In this document: positions 1-14,000 of the stretch, one piece after another
Layout of the letters: every line of letters begins with the position of its first letter
Numbering within the stretch: the first letter of the stretch is position 1
Assembly: GCF_020382885.2 (NCBI RefSeq)
Contig: NC_058503.1
Coordinates: forward strand, 2,097,110 to 2,161,109
Reading direction: 5' to 3'
DNA from: Scatophagus argus
Lineage: Eukaryota; Chordata; Actinopteri; Scatophagidae
DNA length: 64,000 nt
Notes under the pieces: generated by a model
Told to the model about the DNA's origin: nothing
The model's input: only the letters and a program-made list of their open reading frames with translations
Databases searched by the model: none
Position numbers and translations under genes: made by a program

Positions 1-572
1 CAACACAGCTGAATTTTCTAACATGAACTGCTCCATTGTTACATGACCTGAGTATGGAACAACATGTTTGTATCAGTCCTAGGGAGGCCATTACCATCGG
101 ACCCTGAAGACCACGTCTGAATAGAAACATTTTTGTCTAACTGTGATTACTCTGAAAACAGCAGATGTCACATTAGGTCTAACATTTTGGTTTGTCACAG
201 TAGGGAAAGCACAGGTGTTGCTAATTACATTAATGATGGCTCTTCTTGTCTTCTCTTCAGTGAAACAGCCTGAGCAATACCAGGAACCCAAAACTAAAGC
301 AGCTACATTAAATCCACACTTTATTATTACATTTTTCTTTTACATCTGAGCCCTTGCCGACACATCAGAATGTCTCTATTGAAAAGAGCCAAAAGTGACG
401 TCAGCCACCAACTTTCTTACAATACATCAGTATACAACTGTCTAATAAATGTGAAGCATGTTGTTAAAACGAAATAGAAATGTAAAAATGATCCTATAAT
501 ATGTGAAGTGAAATAAAGTAATGATCAGCCACACATGTGTTATATCGCTGCTTGAGAATCCTCTCTGATCTG
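1..572. other. Left-end sequence with no recognised gene
   Basis: I see only short open frames on both strands and no splice-bounded coding exon, RNA gene or repeat that I can name. The stretch ends where the inverted-repeat element at 573 begins. Confidence 0.4.
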
Positions 573-1261
573 CAGTGGCGGTTTCTCATATGGGGGAATT
601 GGACGGCCGCCCAGGGCCACATGCCGCCCAACTTTGCTGGGGGCGACATGTGAGGACCTCCGCCCCGCCCACCAAAAAAAAAATTAATTATTAATTAATA
701 ATTAATAATTGGCGCCCCCTGGCGTTGTAATTACGCCCCCCGAGAGCGCCGCTGCAGTTACTGCAACTCTGCAAGGGGGAGGTGGGGTCACTCAACGAGG
801 TCAAACCATCTGAAATAAGGAGGAGAGGGAACGGGGATCCTCCTAATTGTTCCACAGTTATGGAATCAAAAAGCATCCATCCATCCATTTTCTATACCGC
901 TTATCCGCCAGGGTCGCGGGGGAGCTGGAGCCTATCCCAGCTGACTACGGGCGAGAGGCGGGGTTCACCCTGGACTGGTCGCCAGTCAATCACAGGGCCA
1001 ACACACAAAGACAAACAACCACACACTCTCACACTCACACCTAGGGGCAATGTAGAGGAGCCAATTAACCTAATGTGCATGTTTTTGGTATTGTGGGAGG
1101 AAGCCGGAGAACCAGGAGAAAACCCATGCAGGCACAGGGCCCAGACCGGGATTCGAACCTGGAACCTTTGTCTTTGGATAGCGGAGGTCCTCCCATGTCG
1201 CCCCCAGCAAAGTGCCGCCCTGAGCGGCCGCCCAATTCGCCCATATGAGAAACCGCTACTG
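573..1261. mobile_element. Non-autonomous DNA transposon with long inverted ends, carrying a nested SINE
   Basis: The ends are long imperfect terminal inverted repeats. Left arm 573-664 begins CAGTGGCGGTTTCTCATATG; right arm 1181-1261 is its reverse complement with a few substitutions and about 10 bases missing. The CAGTGGCGG end resembles hAT-type termini, and the same end (reversed) closes the hAT-like fragment at 22455. No transposase is present. I cannot find a matching 8-bp target duplication (ctgatctg on the left, tgtctaca on the right), so the superfamily is inferred. A SINE-like copy fills 868-1180, immediately inside the right arm. Confidence 0.6.
868..1180 (-). repeat. SINE-like retroposon copy (minus strand), 5' truncated
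   Basis: It matches the copy at 39518-39855 over most of its length. Read on the minus strand it contains a tRNA-type B box (GGTTCGAATCC) at about 1150-1160 and ends in GATG repeats at about 869-882. The A-box head seen in the other copy is missing, so this copy is truncated at its 5' end or rearranged. Confidence 0.65.
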
Positions 1262-1550
1262 TGTCTACACTTAAGCCATCAGCTCCTTTGCTGTCATTGC
1301 TTTGTGACCATTTGGTTATCGCTGCGTACTGTATTTGGCCGTCAGGATTTTCCGTGCAGTAAGCTAGCCTTAAGAAGACGAACATTGCCCACATTTCGCC
1401 CATTATTTTCTGTCTCAGTATAACGTTAATAGAATTTGGGCAATGAAGCATTTCTCCCCGTTGGTTAATCTGGAGGTTAATAGCATGTAATAGTAAATGA
1501 CATTAAGTGATAGCTAATGTATTTCAGTGTGCCATTCATGCATGGTTACA
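1262..1550. other. Spacer between two transposon fragments
   Basis: Nothing recognisable: no exon with both splice signals and no repeated copy elsewhere in the window. Confidence 0.35.
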
Positions 1551-1777
1551 GTGATGCACTTTTCCAGCAACACTGCTAAAATATTTTGGACGCCTCCTGC
1601 CCAGGATGAGTCTCCATCAACAGAGGCCTCATCTGTAGCAGAGGATCAGGAGATCCCATCCACCTCTACGACTGCTATGGCTTCTATGGCATCTCCTGCC
1701 ATGTCTCAGGAAGGCCATGAGGAGTTTGCTGCTGCTTCTCCCCAGCAGGAGCCTATAGGTGGGCGGTATTTTGCTGT

Positions 1778-1811
<34 letters not shown>

Positions 1812-2444
1812 AAGATAGAAGTAGCAGTGTGTTTTATCTGTGAATTTTACCTGCCTGTACACATTTTTTCCTGTTAGTTGTGATTAACCCAGTTTTGCTG
1901 TTTCTTAAAATCATGTTTTGTTCGACTGCTGTGTGCTTTGAATAATGTGCCAAATCAAATGTGCTGTTCTACAGAAATGCCTGAACCCCACAAAGTTCAT
2001 CTTCCACTGGGGAAGAGCCGCTTTCAACAGACCCTGCAGACTGGACATCACCTCTGACAGACAGCATAAGGACCGAGTTGGTACGCAGAGGGCCAAGTTA
2101 GGTGGCATCAGATTTCTTTTTTCCTAATGGGATTTGTGTATTTTGACTTGTATTTTTATTGTTGTTATTTATATTCAATGATTTTATTTCTTTGTTGTAC
2201 TTTTCTATGCTTGTGATGTGAAATGTGCATTTTCTTTCAGTTCAGTTCAGTTCAGCTTTATTTATAAAGCACTTTAAAAACAATATATATCTTGCATATA
2301 TTTATGGTTGTGCACTTTAAATTGGTTAATGTTTAGTTTGTTTTAGTGTTTTTCTATCTTAATAAAATGTATACATAAATTTACATACTTTTCACCCGAT
2401 GTTCTCTTTGAGTTGGTGGGGGCGTGAGCCAGTGTGGGGGGAAT
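1551..2444 (+). mobile_element. hAT-like transposon fragment, copy 1 (upstream flank of the NLR gene)
   Basis: This is nearly identical to 21515-22392 in the same orientation. Both copies carry a short Ser/Thr/Glu-rich open segment (about 1566-1758) that ends at a candidate splice donor, a TG microsatellite, and a second short segment (about 1978-2098). In copy 2 that second segment reads with a motif resembling the N-terminal region of hAT/ZMYM-type transposases (DPADW...RTELVRRGP). Copy 1 has lost one C in the run at about 1985, which shifts that frame. This copy lacks the terminal inverted repeat that copy 2 keeps. The family assignment rests on that short motif and on the CAGTGGCGG-type end. 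Confidence 0.5.
1775..1808 (+). repeat. (TG)n microsatellite
   Basis: Uninterrupted TG repeat inside the hAT-like fragment. The same tract, shorter, is at 21743-21770 in the second copy. Confidence 0.9.
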
Positions 2445-5070
2445 CAGGTGGAATCATTCATGATAACATCATCATCTTCTACTTCATCACTGAGCCTGAT
2501 GTGAGCCGTCTTCTGTACTGGTGAAGAGACAACAAACAGTTAATGAGGTGAAATGTGACTCAATGTTTCTCATGGCCTCATTATGATTTTTTATTCTCCT
2601 CTAATTGGTGACAAAGTCCTGTCAAGAAAATATAAAATCAGACCTTTACTTCCTGGTCAGACTGGTTTCATGTTTTTACACTTGGATGTTAAAGTTTGAA
2701 CTTTAACTTTGTGAAGCAGAAGGACAAAAAATCTGTTAACCTTGAAGAATCCAGCAGACAAAAGGCTGTTCAGAACATCATTTCTGAGATGTTACAGTGA
2801 AGCCCAACTTCCTGTTGTGTCACATAAACACTGAGATGTGTGTGTTTAGTAGTTTCAGTCAATTTGTTGTCTGAAAGTTTCATCAGTTTCATCCCGTCTT
2901 CACAGCATGAAGGTGAGTTTGACTGCAGTTAAAGTACTGCAGTACCTGTTTTTAAACATATTAGTATTCCAAAGTACATTTTCCTTTCAAAGTAAAAGCA
3001 CTGATGTGAATCCGCTGTGTGACATCACTAACAGTAATGTGTTTATTTGAGTAACTTTAACTCGTCTTTTTCACACGTTAACTGTTAGTTTGAGTGTATG
3101 TGACGATGAAGAATCTTCTTCTTCTTCTGTGCTTGTTGATGCAGTTTGTGTTTGTCACATGAGTTCACAGACTGTTTGTCCCTCCTCATCCAGTAATGAA
3201 GCTGATTCTCTTCTTCTTCAGTGTTGCTGCAGTCTGGACTTTGTGGAGCTCCGTCAGTGTCTCCAGCTGCGGTTCAGACTGACTGACAGACCTTCAGTAA
3301 CACTGCCACCTGCTGCTGACTGGCAGCACTGCAGCTCACACTGGCTCTCTGCTCTCACATCAGACTGACGTTTCTGGATTTGGATTTGAAGGTATGAGGA
3401 TGTGACGGCTGTCGGTCGGACGAACACCAGCAGTGTCTGTCGGCGTCTGCGGACGAAGAAACAAAGTGTGTTTGATCTCATGTGGAGCTGAACAGGTGAG
3501 ACCCCTGACAGGTAACACGACACACCTTTGATGAAGAAACTGTTTGCTGTCACTCGTTATGTTGGGAGCTACATAATAGACTTGTAGATGAGAGCAGTGA
3601 TGCATTCTGACAACACTGTTGTTTCCTGTTTGTAGGTCTGAATATTCATGAATGAATTCACTAATGAGTCTATGAGATGTGACTTTTGGACCAAAATGAG
3701 CCTTTTCATGTTGAGTTTATTCACATTTCACCTGCACCAGGAAACAAGTCAGAACTTGAGCTAGGCTGACTTCACTGCTGAGAGATGAGGGACAGTCAGA
3801 ACTGGTCTGACAGCCTGAACTGGTTTTTATCTTTGATTGAAACTCGATCAGCTGTTTATTCTCTGACGGTACAAACACCCAGCAGTGAATCAAAGAACTC
3901 CTGCTGCTTGTTGTCTTTACCAGGAGACAAATTTAGGAAAGTTCACGTTGTGATGTCAGACACTCGTGGAGGCTTGTGTCGTGGTCCCTGGGTTTGTTTT
4001 GTCAGGTTGGTGTTTCTGATTGGCAGATGTGTGTCACAAACCTCCTGCTATCAGAAGTGTGAATCTTTTAACTGGTGGACCCCCATCGTCAACAGCAGCA
4101 AAGCGTCCTTTTAGTCCTGACCCACAGACTGAATCCAAAGACTTCCATAGTGTCTGTGAGGAAGCCCAGAGGTTTCTGATGGGAAACTTTGAACCCTGCA
4201 GTCTGGGTTTAACACTCGCCACCGTCTCTGTCAGGAAATGCTAATATGGTTTGTGTTGCTGTGGTGGGACAGGACTATCAGTCCAAGATAAGACAGCAGA
4301 GAACTTCAGTCAGGGCTTTCAGCTGGAGTTTCTGCTTCACAAGACAATAAAAATATGATGAACAAAGCAAATATGAAGACTTTCTTATTTCTTTATAGTC
4401 ATGGAGCCACAGGCACTAAACTCAGGAACTGAACTATAAACCCAAACTTTGTGTTGCACATTCCTGATGATGTTTCCACTGAATCTGAGGGGCTGAGATT
4501 ACAAGTTGGACAGAAAATCGATCAAAAATGTGGAGTTTGAGTGGATGTAATGAAGACTTGTAGAGGTGGAAGAGGAGAACAAAAACTCCAGAGAATCGAA
4601 GCTCCAAAGTGGAAGCTCTTTTCTGTTTTAGAACAAAGATGTGATGATGTTTCAGTCAGATGAATTCATGTCCTCATGTTGACTCCAGTTCCACCCAGTG
4701 ATGTTAACTGTGTGAATGATGGAGAAGTTGTTGCAGCTACAAGCTTCATGCTGACCATCACTGAGGTTCAGACTTTTCCACCACAGGAACTGAAGGCGGT
4801 TCTGCTTTGGTTTCCACTGTTCTCTCCTCACATTGGGGGCGACTTCCTGCAGCTAAATGTCAGCTCAGCTCAGGATGTGATACTGAATCCAAGTTCATGT
4901 ACTCTGAGGGGGGAACTGAATCCAACAGCCACAACACAGAAAACACAGCAGGACGTCCACCAGCAGGACAGCAGCAGAAATCTTGTAACACGTGATGGAG
5001 ACGTTGTTGTCATGAATGTTGGAGCTCTGACAGCATGTTGTTCTGTTTGTGTGAAGGTGTGGGCTCTGCT
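2445..5070. other. Upstream region of the NLR gene
   Basis: I see no coding exon. The open frames here (for example 3090-3368 and 4676-5074) lack splice or homology support. A short segment ending at about 2908 before a GTGAGT donor could be a non-coding 5' exon of the NLR gene, but nothing else supports it. The promoter cannot be placed from sequence alone. Confidence 0.35.
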
Positions 5071-8000
5071 ATGAATCAGTGTGAGGAGACAGAGGAGGGA
5101 GTCCCTCCCTCTAAAACCACTCTGTGTGGGGAACATGACAGCCAGACCAAAGCTCAGAGGTGAGATGAGGATCTCTAACTGTCCATGACTCTTCTCCATG
5201 TCACAGCTCAGCACTCACATCACTCCACCATCATTATTCACACTCAAAGCTCTGTGTGTGTTGTGTTGAAGCCCCGATCAGCAGCAGAGACCAGACTGTC
5301 CTGAACCTGAACCCAGCTGTGTGTCCATGAGTGACTGGTCCATGGGTCAACCAATACAGTTTAAAGGACGACTTCCTTCAGAGACTCAGTAAGTCAACAC
5401 AGTCCCAGTTAGCAGGAACTTTCCCATAACTTCCTGTGATCCTGGCTGCTTCAGATTCTTCTTCATTGACTTCATATTTCTTCATATTTACTCAGGAGCT
5501 GCATGAGAGCAGGTAGAGACCATCATGGATTTGTTCTGCCCCCCCACATGCTGTCCCTTCATTTTGATTGTTCCTTCTAATCAACTCATCAAGTGAACAA
5601 AATAGACGAGGTTGGATTTTATTTTCCAGCAGTTTTTTTCAGTGTCAAAGATTCAGAGCAGTTTGTTGTTCACTCTCACTACAGAGCTGGGCTGAACAAT
5701 TGAAATCAGCCAATAGCACATCTGGACTGTTGACTCCTTCAGGCTGTTCATTTGAGGTACATGACATCAGGGTCAGTTAGAGTCCACATCAGAAAGCAAA
5801 GGGAGGCTTCCAGTGTGTCGTCATCACATTCACACTGAAGTCAAAATGCTGTTTGCTGATGAGCACATTAACTGTCCCCTCAGTCCTGCATGAAGGCTTG
5901 CAAATCCTCATGAGACAGAGGAGCATCCTCTCCTGTCCTGCTGTCCTCCTGCCTTTGTCATGTCTCCCTGGAGAGCTCCTGTTCCCTCCTCTTCCTCTCT
6001 CTGACCTTCACTGAGATGCTCACATCTCCAGGAGTCGGCAGAGCTTTGAATGTTTTGTCTCCAGCTTGACCATCAAAGTGAAGGTTTGAGATGCGCATTA
6101 GTTTGTCTGTGTGTTTCTATCAGTGTGGACCAGCAGACAGCAGACTCTCCTGGACCCAGCTGTGTGTCCATGAAGAGTGACGGGTCCATCATTGAACCTC
6201 TTGACTTCAGAGGTGGACACGACTCTGCTGAAGGAAGGTAAGAGTTTAAAGTAGACGAGTTTGATGTTGTGCAGCTTCTCCTTCTATCAAGTCAGTCCAC
6301 AAAAAGATCTACCAGTTGGTCTCAACAAAGTTACTGTAAGGCAGCTGCTCGGTGGTCTCAGTCTGCTGATTCCAGCAAAGGTTTTTCAAACTCATTTTGT
6401 TTCCTGTATCTTTTTCACTTTTCTGTAAGCAGGAGATTTAGTCCACAGAGACACATCAGTTTTCCAGGAAGTTTGGATGAAACTCGTGGTTTGACCAACC
6501 AAACACTTTGTCAGCAGGTGACAGTGAGCTGCTTCTCAGATCAACCTGAAGGTGGCCTCATTGGTGCCAGAAAACTGGATCAGCTGATCCTTGAAAAGCA
6601 ACAAGTGCTAAAATGTGTGTAATCATCATACGTTCTGTTTTCTCCACAGAGTTCAGCAGCAACAGTCAGATGTTCTCGGTGGTCAGTCTGTCCAGCAGAA
6701 TCCAGCAGACCTGGACTCCATATTCATGGTGTGTAAATGTCCAACAACAACTTTTAGCTCAGCTCCAAATCAAATCAACACAGTTTTTATCTTTGTTTGA
6801 TTCTTTTCCAGCATCTTGAGGAGAATGTTGTCACTTTTGTGAAGAACGAGCTGAAGAAGTTCCGGAAGGTTCTGAGTCCAGATTACCCAGAAAGCTTAGA
6901 GAGGCAGAGTGAGGATGAGGAGGTGTTGGATGGTGAGGATGAAGAGCAGAGGAGCAGCAGCAGAGACGCATTTCTGAAGATCACACTGCACTTCCTGAGG
7001 AGAATGAAGCAGGAGGAGCTGGCTGACCGTCTGCACAGCAGTAAGAGGATTTTCCACACTCCACTTTGCTCACATTAACACCAACATCCACTCACTGATT
7101 TGTTGTGTTTTCATTCAGGAACTGTTGCTGCAGTTTGTCGTCAGCTCAAATCTAAGCTGAAGAAGAAGTATGAGTGTGTGTTTGAGGGGACTGCTAAAGC
7201 AGGAAACCCGACCCTCCTGAATCAGATCTACACAGAGCTCTACATCACAGAGGGAGGGACTGCAGAGGTCAATGAAGAACATGAGGTCAGACAGATTGAA
7301 ACAGCATCCAGCAAAACCAAAAGACCAGAAACAACAATCAGACAAGATGACATCTTTAAAGCCTCACCTGGAAGAGATGGACCAATCAGAACAGTGATGA
7401 CAAAGGGAGTGGCTGGCATTGGGAAAACAGTCTTAACACAGAAGTTCACTCTGGACTGGGCTGAAGACAAAGTCAACCAGGACGTCCACTTCACATTTCC
7501 ATTCACTTTCAGGGAGCTCAATGTGCTGAGAGAGAAAAAGTTCAGCTTGGTGGAACTTGTTCATGACTTCTTCACTGAAACCAAAGAAGCAGGAATCTGC
7601 AGGTTTGAAGAGTTCCAGGTTGTGTTCATCTTTGACGGTCTGGATGAGTGTCGACTTCCTCTGGACTTCCACAACAGTGAGATCCTGACTGATGTCACAG
7701 AGTCCACCTCAGTGGATGTGCTGCTGACAAACCTCATCAGGGGGAATCTGCTTCCCTCTGCTCGCCTCTGGATAACCACACGACCTGCAGCAGCCAATCA
7801 GATCCCTCCTGAGTGTGTTGACATGGTGACAGAGGTCAGAGGGTTCACTGACCCACAGAAGGAGGAGTACTTCAGAAAGAGATCCAGAGATGAGGAGCAG
7901 GCCAGCAGAATCATCTCCCACATCAAGACATCACGAAGCCTCCACATCATGTGCCACATCCCAGTCTTCTGCTGGATCACTGCTACAGTTCTGAAGGATG

Positions 8001-11000
8001 TGTTGAAGACCAGAGAGGGAGGAGAGCTGCCCAAGACCCTGACTGAGATGTACATCCACTTCCTGGTGGTTCAGTCCAAAGTGAAGAACATCAAGTATGA
8101 TGGAGGAGATGGGACAGGTCCACAGTGGAGTCCAGACAGCAGGATGATGATTGAGTCACTGGGAAAACTGGCTTTTGAGCAGTTGCAGAAAGGCAACCTG
8201 ATCTTCTATGAATCAGACCTGACAGACTGTGGCATCGATATCAGGGCAGCCTCAGTGTACTCAGGAGTGTTCACCCAGATCTTTAAAGAGGAGAGAGGAC
8301 TGTACCAGGACAAGGTGTTCTGCTTCATCCATCTGAGCGTTCAGGAGTTTCTGGCTGCTCTTCATGTCCACCAGACATTCAACAAATCTGGTGTCAACCT
8401 GCTGGCTGAAGAATCATCAACATTCAAGTGTTTTAAACTGTTGAGAAATGACTCAAAACTAACTCATCTGCACCAGAGTGCTGTGGATGAGGCTTTGCAG
8501 AGTCCAAATGGACACCTGGACTTGTTCCTCCGCTTCCTCCTGGGTCTTTCACTTCAGACCAATCAGACTCTTCTACGAGGTCTGATGAAGCACACAGGAA
8601 GTATCTCACAGACCAATCAGGAAACAGTCAGTTACCTCAAGAAGAAGCTTGGTGAGAATCTGTCTCCAGAGAGGAGCATCAATCTGTTCCACTGTCTGAA
8701 TGAACTGAATGATGGCTCTCTGGTGGAGGAGATCCAACAGTCCCTGAGGTCAGTAAGTCTCTCCACAGATAAACTGTCTCCTGCTCAGTGGTCAGCTCTG
8801 GGCTTCATCTTACTGTCATCAGAAGAAGATCTGGACGTGTTTGACCTGAAGAAATACTCTGCTTCAGAGGAGGCTCTTCTGAGGCTGCTGCCAGTGGTCA
8901 AAGCCTCCAACAAAGCTCTGTAAGTGAACACAGAACTGCAGATTCTGACTGGATCACATGTGACGGGTTGTTCTCAAATAATATGCGTTTTGGTCAAATA
9001 AGAGTCGAAAAATGTAGTTGATAGGTTGATCAGTTGAAAAACCTGCAAACTGTTAGAATCACATCAAAGACCAGGACCCAAAGTGCAGACCCTGACACCA
9101 GAGTTGAGGTGAACAAAGGGAACTTTAATGAAACAGAAGCAGGCAAACAAAAGGCGACTGTGAGTCCTGGTAAAAATGGTCCAAACAAAGAAGATCCAGA
9201 AACCATAAGCAACACTGAGACCACCAGAAAACAGAGAACGTAGGGTTTGCCAGGGAACTCAGAGAAACACAGCAAATCCACAACAAACACAAGGACAGCA
9301 CAGGTGTATATAGGTGATGTAACGAGACACAGGTGAAACTAATCAGGGAGGAGCAAACTGTCAAAAAAGGAGGGAAAACGGACAAAGACAGGAAATGACA
9401 AGCTAAACAAGACACAAGAGGAGACAAACTAGAAAATAAAACTGAAAACTAACTAACTGAAACTTCAACGTGACATAAACTGTTTCTTCAATTTCAACTT
9501 CCAGTGTGAGTCATATCAAATATACAATGAAATGTTTTCTTATATGTCCTGTATGTTTTGTTTAGGCTGAGTGGCTGTAATCTGTCAGGGAGAAGCTGTG
9601 GAGCTCTGTCCTCAGTTCTCAGCTCCCAGTCCTCTAGTCTGAGAGAGCTGGACCTGAGTAACAACGACCTGCAGGATTCAGGAGTGAAGCTGCTGTCTGC
9701 TGGACTGAAGAGTCCAAACTGTCAGCTGGAGACTCTCAGGTCAGGATTCAGCTTCTGTTTAACAGATGTCCATGTCAGTTTTGTTGAACATATACATGCT
9801 GATATCACTGATGACAGCCACCAAACTGTGTGTGTGTGTCTCCAGGTTGTCAGGTTGTATGATCACACAGGAAGGCTGTACTTCTCTGGCCTCAGCTCTG
9901 AGATCCAACCCCTCCCATCTGAGAGAGCTGGACCTGAGCTACAATCATCCAGGAGACTCAGGAGTGGAGCTGCTCTCTGCTGGACTGGAGGATCCACACT
10001 GGAGACTGGACACTCTCAGGTATGAACAGACAACAAGAGCTCACACACAGTTTGTCTGTCACAGTGACAAGCTGGGGACTGTTGGTTCACAGTGTGGACC
10101 AGCAGCACTGCTGATAACAGTGAAGACAGTAACTGATGTGCTGAGAGTCCCTGTCCCCACTGAGACTGACCTCCTAACTAATATCAAGACAAGACAAGAC
10201 AACTTAATTTATATAGCCCATTTTTACAAGCAGTTAGTCTCAACAGGCTTTACATAACATCATAGCAACATCCTCTGCCCTTCGACCCTCACATCGACTA
10301 AGGAAAAACTCCCAGAAAAACCTTTAACAGGAAAAAATGGAAGAAACCTCAGGGTGAGCAACAGAGGAGGGATCCCTCACCCAGGACGGGCAGACGTGCA
10401 GTTGATGGATGGTGCAGTGAACAACATGAGAACAACATTACTAAAAAGACAAGTAAAACAAAATCTCAACTTATAAAAATTTTAAATTTTCATGTCATCC
10501 ATCCGTTCAGTTTCACTTTCCATACCACCTCAATATGATTTTAACATTTCACAAGACTGACGTTATAATAATGAAATTATAATGAAATGCTGTATCATTC
10601 ATGTATTTTTCATGTTCTGTTGAAAACCACTATCATATCAATTCAATTCAGTTCAATTCATTTATATAGCACCCTATACAATCAAGATCGCCTCCAGACG
10701 CTCCACAGAGACCTAGCGCCTGAACCCCGAGCAAGCAGTCAGTAGCAAGGGACCCCCCCCCCAACAGGAGGAAACCCTGAGCAGGACCCGACCCACAAGG
10801 GAGAACCACCCCGCCGATAGTCAGTGCACAGAAAAATGACAGGCAGATGTCAACAGTAGACATTGGGTTGGTCATAGGGATGCAGTTCAACATGAAGATC
10901 TGGGTGGAGAGATACCTGCAGAAAGATACAGAGAGAGAGAGAGAGAGAGAAAGGGAGGGAGAGACACAAGACTACGAGGAGAACTGGACACACAGTTAGT

Positions 11001-14000
11001 GACATAAAATAATGAATTGTATGTTAATCTGACGAGGGGAGAGGAAGAAGAGGAAAAGGAGGAGGGGAAACTGCTTGGTGGATCACGTTTGTGTCCCCCG
11101 GCAGCATAGGCCTATAGCAGCTTAGCTATGATAGAGATTAAAGATTAACAGTTAGTCAGACCTATTCTACCTGTGGCTATAGATCATGAGGTGAGTGAAA
11201 CTATGCCTACCAGCCCTACACACTTTATTTGGTGCTAACTATATGCTTTACTAAACAGAAAGGTTTTAAGTTTAGTCTTAAAAGTGGAGGTGGTGTCTGC
11301 CTGTCAAACCCAGATGGCAACTGGTTCCACAGCAGGGGTTGCTGATAGCTAAAGGCTCGTCCTCCCGTTCTACTTTTATGAATTCTGGGAACTGCAAGTA
11401 AACCTGCACTCTGTGATCTGAGTGATCTATTGGGAATATATGGGACTATTAGATCCTGCAGGTATGATGGGGCTAGTCCATTTAGGGCCTTATATGTAAG
11501 TAGGAGAATTTTAAAGTCTATTCTGAATTTTACCGGAAGCCAGTGAAGAGAAGCTAAGATGGGGGAGATGTGATCCCTTTTACTGATTCCTGTTAAAACT
11601 CTAGCTGCTGCATTCTGGATCAGCTCTAGGCTATTAATAGAGTAATTTGGACATCCTGACAATAGTGAGTTGCAGTAGTCCAGCCTAGAAGTAACAAAAG
11701 CATGGACAAGTTTTTCAGCATCACTCTGAGAGAGGACGCTCCTAATCTTAGCAATATTACGGAGGTGAAAGAAGGCGGTCTTAGAGGTCTGTTTAATGTG
11801 ATGAATAAATGATTGATGACGTTCTGATTGAAGATAACGCCGAGGTTCTTCGCAGTCGTACTGAAGGCCAAAGTAATGACATCCAGAGAGAGAGTATTAT
11901 CAGCTATTCTAGTTCTAAGATGTTTGGGGCCTAGAACAATGACCTCAGTTTTGTCTGAGTTTAATAATAAACAATTGGAGGTCATCCAGTCCTTTATGTC
12001 CTTAAGACATGCCTGGAGTCTGGCTAACAGCTCTGTTTCTTCAGGCTTTAAGGATAAGTACAGCTGAGTGTCATCAGCATAACAATGAAAGTTTATGCCA
12101 TGTTTCTGAATAATATTTCCTAGAGGGAGCATGTATAAAGTGAACAGGATCGGCCCAAGCACTGAACCCTGTGGAACACCGAGGTTAACCCTTATATATG
12201 AAGAGGAAACATCATTAACATGAACAAAGTGAAATCTATCTGATAAATATGATTTAAACCAGCGTAGCGCAGTCCCTGTGATCCTAGTCTCATGTTATAA
12301 TCTGTGTAATAAAATGCTGTGATCTACAGTGTCGAAAGCAGCACTGGGATCCAGTAGAACAAGTATGGAGACAAGCCCGCGGTCTGATGCCATGAGGAGG
12401 TCATTTGTGACTTTAACCAGTGCTGTCTCTGTGTTGTGATGGGCTCTGAAACCAGACTGAAACACTTCAAACAGACTGTTCCTGTGTAGGTGATCAGTTA
12501 ACTGATTTGCAACCACTCTTTCAAGTATTTTAGATAAACACGGGAGGTTGGATATCGGCCTATAGTTTGCTAAGGTGTCTGGGTCAAATGAAGGTTTTTT
12601 AAGCAAAGGTCTGATAACAGCAGCTTTAAACGCCTGTGGTACATAACCTGTTGTTAAAGACAAGTTGATCTGATCTAAGAAGGAAACACCAATCAAGGGA
12701 AAGACGTCCTTGAGGAGCTTAGTTGGGATGGGGTCTAAGAGACATGTAGGTGGGTTAGATTTATTAATGCTGCCAGCTCAGGGAGGTCTATGGGCAGGAA
12801 GCTGTCCAGACATGGAGTAGGATTAAAAGAAGTTTCTGGCAGTATGTTGGCTATTGTGGGGAGATCTTTATTGATTTTTTCTCTAATATTATTGATTTTA
12901 TTGGTGAAGAAACTCATGAAGTCTTCACTACTAAGAGCTACAGGAATACAAGGCTCAACAGAGCTGTGACTCTTGGTCAGCCTGGCTACAGTGTTAAAGA
13001 GGAAACGTGGGTTGTTCTTGTTTTGCTCTATTAACGATGAATGATAAGCTGTTCTGGCTTTACGAAGGGCCTTTTTGTATGTCAATAGACTATCTTTCCA
13101 GGCCCTCTGGGATTCAGCTGATTTGGAGGAGTGCCACTTCCTCTTGCTTCAGTCTTCGTATATTTGAATTATACCAAGGAGCAAGCCTCCTATGATTTGT
13201 AACCTTCTTTCTCAGTGGAGCAACCATATCTAAAACTGTGTGCAACGTGGCTGCAGTGTTATTAACAAAAGAATCAATTTCTCCAGGAGTAACGTTTAAA
13301 TCAGTACGGTCTGTTGTACTGGCACATGGAGCTGAGGGGAGCTGTGATGGGATTGCATCCCTAAATCTGTCTACACTATCTTCAGAGAGGCATCTGGTGT
13401 AGTAGACCTTTTTGTTGTGTGCTGTAAAGTCTTCTAGAGTTAGTTCAAAAACTACAAGTGAATGGTCTGAAAGGAGAGGGTTTTGAGGGACAGCTAACAG
13501 GTTCTTGTCAGGATTCGGCTTACACAGGACTCAGGCGCAGAGATTGTGAGAAAATAATGAGTTTATTTCTCAAAGCAAGACCCCAATCCAACCTCTCACA
13601 GAGCTACAGGAAAAGCAAGAGGCTATGAAACTTAATCTTGGACACGAGGATCTAACTAGGCTAGAGTGCTATAGACTAGTAAAACAGAAAATCACTCCAA
13701 CAGGAGGAAAACTAAGAAGGGAAAACAAAAACTTCAAAGAACAAAAAATTCACTCTAAGAAGAGGATAACTATCTAGAGAAAAACTACTAAGAACTAAAA
13801 ATCACTCTTAAAAGAGGAAATCTATCTGAGAAAACAAACAGAAATAAAACTGAAAATCACTCCAATAGAGGAGGAAAAACCAAAGAACATAAACAAACAA
13901 CTCTCTAAGGCAAAACCTGAACTTTGAAATTTACAACAAAAATTCACTGTTTCAGAGGCTAGAATATAACGAGATACGAGGAACATACATACACAGGCTG

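Noticed and set aside
1131..1165. Possible tRNA gene, from a GGTTCGAATCC B box on the minus strand
   Set aside because: It belongs to a SINE copy repeated at 39518-39855; no cloverleaf or acceptor stem can be formed.
782..1423. 213-codon open frame on the plus strand
   Set aside because: It runs across the inverted-repeat element and the SINE; it is a chance frame in repeat sequence with no splice or homology support.
9558..10257. Two overlapping open frames of 155 and 163 codons
   Set aside because: They read through the intron between two 174-nt LRR exons; only the segments 9566-9739 and 9846-10019 in the right phase are coding.
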